Assembly (NCBI RefSeq): GCF_963678635.1
Contig: NC_087062.1
Span: 83,226,012-83,290,011 of the forward strand
Source: Symsagittifera roscoffensis
Taxonomy: Eukaryota > Xenacoelomorpha > Acoela > Convolutidae
DNA: 64,000 nucleotides
Direction of reading: 5' to 3'
Shown here: piece by piece, positions 58,612 to 64,000 of the stretch
Numbering within the stretch: position 1 is the stretch's first letter
How the letters are laid out: each line of letters begins with the position of its first letter
The notes under the pieces: model-generated
The model's input: only the letters and a program-made list of their open reading frames with translations
Told to the model about the DNA's origin: nothing
Databases searched by the model: none
Translations under genes and position numbers: made by a program

Positions 58612-59900
58612 GGCTTACTTCTATAATCTACACGTAATACACCAATGAGACTCACCAAGTAGATAACGCGCCCCAAAATTTTTTTACAAAAAACTAGAGA
58701 TTTCTAAAAAACCAAATATTACCATTTTTGTACCATTCTCTTACCATGTCACAGACACTTAAGCTTTGCCGATTCTATTCCTAATCTTAATTGCCTTGTA
58801 GACCCTATACATGATGTTAAAACATAACTTGGAGTTAGAGGCCAGATAGACTATAGCCTATCTCAATTTATGGGGGTCTCCATGGAACCCCTCATCAGCT
58901 TCAGCATTTACAACCAATATGTGAGAGCGTACAGGGGAGAACTGCAACCAGAGCTTCACACCAGTCTTAACGATCCCTTAAAAGATCAAACAAACACCAG
59001 CTAAGCGACACAACCACAGGCCCGATCGCGGAACTCACGGTTGAACCATCGAGTGAAAGTTTGTTAAAAAAAGTTGCAGGCTCCAGAGACGGAACATCAT
59101 ATTAACACAGAGTCGCCACAAAACCAGTCGCTGAGGTGCAAAACCAGCAGCCGATATTGATTCAAAAAGGCTTTATCAGAAAGCCTCAGGGGCTCATAAT
59201 GGAGAAGGAAGCCCACACCACTAACACGACGACACAAAAAAGTCGGTCATCAGCCCATCACCGGCTAAAGAAACTACCATGAACGTTGTGGGGACAGGAG
59301 AGGGTTTCAAGCAGCATATCAATCGAGGTGAGACAGAATCAATCAGGTCTTCATCTACACCAAAGCCAAAGAAAATTCCGATTCTTCGGAAACTCGCTAA
59401 GGCATTCGGGCATCAGCATCAAGCAATCGGAGGGCAAAGATTAAGCCATAGAGTCAGAAACAGACAACGAGCCGCCGAGGAAGACGCTAAAAAGCAAGTG
59501 GCACCTTTGATATAAGCTCTTCAAAAAAACAAGCAAAATACATGAAACTGATCGAAACTATTACTAAAACATTTGCCGGATCTTTGTTAGTTAAGGCGAT
59601 TGTCTTACTGAACAACAATACTTTCGTTTTGTGCAAAAGCGTTACCCTAATAACCATTCTACCTCTTTTGTTTTCCAAACTAATTTGACCTAACTCATGG
59701 CGGTCGACCAAATTGAAGCTATTTAGAATAAGGTGTCAATCTGAATGTTGTTAAGACTTTCCTATTCTTATTCAACTCACAATGTTTCTTTCACTCGTAA
59801 ATAAGTTTATTATTTCAAACAAAGAGGACACACATCAAACATAGAACATGGGTTATTGGATATAGATTGATTGTGATATTGATATCAAATATAGAACATG
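58612..59900 (+). repeat. macrosatellite module Q, copy 4
   Basis: Same subtype as copy 2 (51577-52830), with the KKQVAPLI ORF end and the duplicated ATCAAA(T/C)ATAGAACATGGG tail before the microsatellite. Confidence 0.8.
58870..59515 (+). pseudogene. module Q ORF, copy D (several frameshifts)
   Basis: The ATG at 58870 is followed by five G instead of six, which shifts the frame at codon 2. A further shift is a six-A run in ACACAAAAAAG (seven in copies A and B), near 59235. The open part, 59279-59515, gives MNVVGTGEGFKQHINRGETE, the basic PKPKKIPILRKLAKAFGH stretch and KKQVAPLI. The imperfect palindrome upstream of the ATG is kept with one mismatch. Confidence 0.35.
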
Positions 59901-59922
59901 GGTTATTGGATATAGATTGATT

Positions 59923-59970
59923 GTGATAGTGATAGTGATAGTGATAGTGATAGTGATAGTGATAGTGATG
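59923..59970. repeat. (GTGATA)n microsatellite, copy 3
   Basis: About eight GTGATA units at the Q-T junction of unit 2, in the same place as 52886-52933. Confidence 0.95.
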
Positions 59971-60044
59971 ATTTGGTATATTTTCGCTTGGCTTACATAC
60001 CGTACATTTTCACATTTTGGAACATTCCATCTAATGGTTAAATC

Positions 60045-62123
60045 AATCAGAAAGAGACAACATATGTCGTAATGTTTGCTTTTGTTGATATTTTATCAAC
60101 CAAGCAAACACATAACTTCAAGCTAGCATATGGTAAAAGTTTAAGAATTTTGTCTCTGATTTCAAATCACATCATCCAACCATCTTTTAGGGTGATTGTT
60201 AAACGGCGATGCCAGTTGACAAAAAAATTTAAAAGCAGAAAATATGATTTACAAAACGTCATAAAGTTTTAATAGAGTTTGCGTAAAATTTTTTGTTTCT
60301 AATTTTGACAATTTGCGCGTAAAATGGCGGCTTGTAGTGTAGTCGGTCGCTGAATGGGTTCTTGTAGTGTAGTCGCTTCGTAGGATTGCGTCTTGTAGAA
60401 AATGTTCATGTAGAGCAGAGCATTGATTTGTAGAGTTGTGGCGGCGGCCAAATCACAGCTGGATATTTTTAAGAAACATAACATCAAATACATTTTTTCA
60501 CATTTGGTTTGGCAAATATATTTGTCGGCCATACTGAACTATATTTGTAGAAGCATGCTTTGTAGGGTGACGGTGGCCAAATCACAGTTAGATATAAATG
60601 AATACAAAAATAAAAAAAAACAGGGACGGAGGTTAACAGATAATCTTGAAACTAATAGTTTCCTTCCACCTGGGTTTTAGGCTCAAATATTTACTGCTGA
60701 GAACTGTTTTTCCCCGGAAAACTGTTATGGTTTTCTGCATTTGGTTGATACGATTTTAGTCGTTTATATAACTCTCTTGCACCTGATCCGTGAAGGAGTC
60801 AAGAATTGGAGTTTGCTTTTTGGCGGTTATAAAGGCTGCTGGAACACAAATGTGTTGATGGGGGAGTTGTGGATTAACCAGACATTAGGCACCGTTACCG
60901 ATTTGGTAAGGGTGGTAGGTTTTCCATCTTAAATCTGTTAATGAATGAAGAGAGCGCATAATTTAAACTGGTATCAAAATTTGGCGGTTTTTTTGGGTTG
61001 AGGTTTTGTTCCTTTTTGACTTGGATCGCAATTTTTGTTTCAAGTTCTAGAGAGTTTGCTGATTTGGTCTAGGTGTTGCCGAGTTGAAGAAAAGGGAAAA
61101 TTGTGAAAGGACAGATAATAGATTTTCTTTTTTGAATGCCATTAGAGTGTTTCACTTTTGGGATTGTAAAATTGGTATTCAATTTTGGCCTATTAATCTG
61201 CTTGATTACTTTGTGCGGCATTTCTATGGGGTCATTTAAAGACAGAATGTTTTCAAAATCAAGCAAGTCTTCTTCGAGTGGAGTCTGAAGAAGGTCAGCA
61301 GGTATACCTTTCAGAAAACTTCAATTATTTGGTTCGTAGAATGATCGAAGTCCATAATTTCACCTTCTTCGAGATCGGTGATTTCAGACATCATTTTTGA
61401 ATATGATTGATTTTGTCGCAATTTCTGAAAAGTTTCAATCGGCGGAGGGAGGTTTTTGAGGTTGAGACGTTTTTGAAAGAATGATTTTGCGCTCATTTCA
61501 GCCGTACTTGTTTTTACTGGCACGAGGGGGTTTTATTTGCAATTTAAGCTGGTAGTGATAAGCATTTTGCTCCTTTATATAACCATATGTTTGAGTTTGA
61601 AAATAACCATATAATCTCACCATTTGGTCAGAGATCAGAATGTTTGCAGAAGGTTTCTTCTTGATTTTATTAATTTCTAATGGATTGAAATTATGGCAAC
61701 AAAAATGATAAAGATAACTGGCTGAAGCATCCAAAAAATTTAGAGCTTCTGAAAAATATTCCGCTTTGGAATATAAGTGATGAGAAACAGGAAGAGAGAA
61801 AAACAAATTATGAGTTTATGTATAATTCAGATCTCTTTATTTCACGGGTCGAGTATTATTTATTACTCACAAACAAAAATTATTTGTTCGAGGTTCCGCT
61901 TTTGCGGTAAGCCGAATGGTGTTCAGCCCAAACAATAGATATTAATTTGGATGGGAAGGCTGATATCATGTTTAATTGTTGAGAAGAAACTGACCATGTG
62001 TCTAGCGATTCAATAGTGTGATCAGTTTGCTCCCTGGTGAGGATGTGAGTATGTTTTTGATCATTTGATTTCAATTTTGGTACTACATTTATATTTTGAC
62101 AAAAATGTTTTTGTTTTCGACTC
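60045..62123. repeat. macrosatellite module T, copy 2 (long form)
   Basis: Contains 1,120 bp (60411-61530) absent from T copy 1. Inside it, CGG(C/T)GGCCAAATCACAG is repeated near 60440 and 60570, a plus-strand frame of 63 codons lies at 60741-60932, and minus-strand frames at 61523-61311 (with SEITDLEEGEIMDFD) and 61266-61069 look like a continuing, frameshifted coding region downstream of the exon candidate at 61621-61763. No target duplication flanks the extra segment, so deletion from unit 1 is as likely as insertion here. Confidence 0.75.
61621..61763 (-). CDS. exon candidate, weak AF4/FMR2 C-terminal-domain resemblance (copy 2)
   Basis: Same 143-nt frame, acceptor (pyrimidine tract, TTCCAAAG) and donor (CAAATG|GTGAGA) as the copy at 53462-53604. 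It reads EYFSEALNFLDASASYLYHF, NFNPLEINK and ANILISDQM. ALNFLDASASYL compares with the helix of AF4/FMR2 proteins that carries a similar hydrophobic/DA pattern, and NPLE with their DPLE turn. In this unit the minus strand stays rich in open frame for a further 600 bp. The homology is suggestive only. Confidence 0.3.
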
Positions 62124-64000
62124 TAAACCCTGAGCCGAAGTCTTAATGTGATGCAATTTTTTTAATTAGAACTCACATAATGTCTCCTGAATTTTTTCAG
62201 AACAAATCGTTTTCTTGCACTGCTTGTCGTTTTGTCTGCTCCTTTCCATCCTGCTGATTGAAAACTCTCTCTTTGATGTTACATTGCATGAATGGAGGCT
62301 GTTTTTGAACAAAGTGTAAATACAAACAGCCAATTTCTTAGTATACGTTTTGATTGTTTACTAATCTCTGAAGAATATGGCTCAGACATGTTCCTACTCA
62401 AATTAAGTGAAAATTGTCACTCCCCATGAAAGAACGTGAGTAGCCTCGCAATAATCTTGGGATACTAAAGATTTTTCTTAAAAGTCTAAACACGAGAGAA
62501 AAATATTGAATTCTTTTTATTGTCTGATTAAAATCTTAGAAGAACTTGGTACATATCAGCTGTCATCTGGAAGATTGGTTTTTGCTGAGAATTGAGGTTT
62601 TTTTTATGGGAGAAGTTTATTGTATGTCTTCAAAAATCAAATGCTAGTTCAATTTTTGAAGGTTTTTACAAAGCATTTCATAACTAGTTCTACTTCCATA
62701 TATGGAAGTCATGATATCTCATAAGTTTTTGTCACGATTGAGAAGTACAATGTCAGCAAGGCTCCTTTATTCAACTTAGTTTCTTCACTGTAAAAGAAAT
62801 AGAGCAATAAAACAAGTTGCCTCTGTATTTGCCAATGAAATTACACTCTTTAAGAACCCACAGATCTTTCTCAAGTATTGGGAGGTTTTATAATTGTTGA
62901 GAATTGTAAGATTCAATAATTGCTATTATATGTGACTTTTTTCATTAAAATATATTTGGTGTACAACTTTATTTTTGCAGTGAAGTGCAAATTAGGAGCT
63001 AGAGCATTAATTTTTGGAAAAAAAATTGAAGACAATGAATACATACTCGGTTTCTGATTTGATACATTTGTAAGTCTAGATTTATAAAATTAGTTTTTGA
63101 TGGATTATCTTAATCTAGAAGAATTCTTCTTGCTTATTTTACGACAAAACGAAAAAAAAAATTGATGAAAAATTTTTTTTTGGTAGTTTCTTTTTTCGCT
63201 GGTCTGATATTCAACAAACTAAAAAAAGTAATTAAAATTTCAAAATCTGTTTCAAGATTATGTAATTAGTATAATAAAACGTACTTTTTCAAAGAAATTT
63301 CAGCTATCCACATCTTGAAACTTATATATAGTAGTTTATTGAGGATTTTGATATTAACTCTTTTTTTCTAAGTCAATTATGATTAGATGGACATTGAAAC
63401 TGATAAAAAAATTCGTTGTAAAAATATCTTGACTCTGATTGGTTGATATCGAAACCGATGAAACTCCACAAATAAGTAAAGCCCGATTCTGATTTTCTAG
63501 TTATTTGAAAAAATTCTTTGTTTAGTTGGGTTCTTCCTTTATAACCGTTTTTAGGAAAGATTTTTTACTTACATTGAAAGTCATTGCTCAAGGTTGACCT
63601 AGTTTTTATTCAATTTCATTCAATTTATGGAACCTTTCAAAGTAAGTGTATGTTTCTCACTGAAATTTTGAATTTTTCAAAATCTCCCATAAAGTTACTT
63701 CAAGTTCTTTACTCATTTCGATGCCGTCACTGAAGAGAAACGAGAGATTTGCATGTCTTCAGTTCGGCAAAAATTGAAAAAAAAAATCGATCAAAAACTA
63801 TTACCATTGACTTACCATAAACCAAAAATCATAATATGTTAGCGTTAGCCCCCTTCTATAATCTACACGTTACACCAATGAGACTCGCCAAGTAGATAAC
63901 GCGCCCCGAACTATTTTGCAAAAACTAGAGATTTCTAGAAAAACGAAAATTACCATTTTTGTACCATTCTCTTACCAGGTCACAGACACTTAAGCCTTGC
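62124..64000. repeat. macrosatellite unit 3 (cut by the window end)
   Basis: Module P (62124-63836), with the first exon of the P candidate deleted and an internal deletion of about 100 bp near 63350, followed from 63840 by the head block and TACCAT motifs of a fifth Q copy. The array continues beyond the window. Confidence 0.85.

Larger units (their letters stand above)
53966..62123. repeat. macrosatellite unit 2 (P-Q-S-Q-T, 8.2 kb)
   Basis: Same module order as unit 1: P 53966-55950, Q 55952-57095, S 57106-58610, Q 58612-59900, microsatellite, T 60045-62123. The extra length is explained by the 1.12-kb segment in T. The microsatellite between the first Q and S is missing here. Confidence 0.85.

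Overview
The window is nuclear DNA of an AT-rich invertebrate animal. The evidence is spliced genes with GT-AG introns of 0.1-2 kb, metazoan-type families (the spliceosomal protein SmD1 and secreted S1 serine proteases), Ty3/gypsy and non-LTR retrotransposon wrecks, MITEs, and low gene density. The phylum cannot be fixed from the sequence. There is no sign of prokaryotic operons, CRISPR arrays or rRNA.

Layout. 1-5.7 kb: no gene seen, only short repeats and a tRNA-like relic. 5.96-6.72 kb (minus): a complete three-exon SmD1 gene. 7.5-16.9 kb: a nest of transposable elements, made of two copies of an interspersed repeat ('R') set in a decayed gypsy gag-protease unit on the minus strand; a third, diverged R copy lies at 19.6 kb. 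20.7-21.5 kb: non-LTR reverse transcriptase remnant. 23.9-26.7 kb: a second gypsy pol wreck, on the plus strand. 30.3-30.9 kb: another reverse-transcriptase tail. 31.1-34.9 kb: a complete three-exon secreted trypsin-like protease. 38.6-42.3 kb: a tandem paralogue that keeps the His and probably the Asp exon but has no recognisable Ser exon, and whose introns are filled with MITEs. 45.2-64 kb: a tandem macrosatellite of 7.1 and 8.2 kb units plus a truncated third, built from shuffled modules here called P, Q, S and T.

The macrosatellite is the most novel part. Module Q occurs five times. Four copies carry an unrecognised reading frame of about 215 codons, with a 20-bp palindrome just before the ATG and a 7-bp-stem hairpin over it. 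The remaining frame breaks are mostly one-base homopolymer changes. Module P carries a small two-exon gene candidate. Module T carries, on the opposite strand, an exon candidate with good splice sites and a weak resemblance to the C-terminal domain of AF4/FMR2 proteins.

The genes do not form a pathway. SmD1 is a housekeeping gene, the proteases are a local tandem duplication, and the rest is mobile or tandemly repeated DNA.
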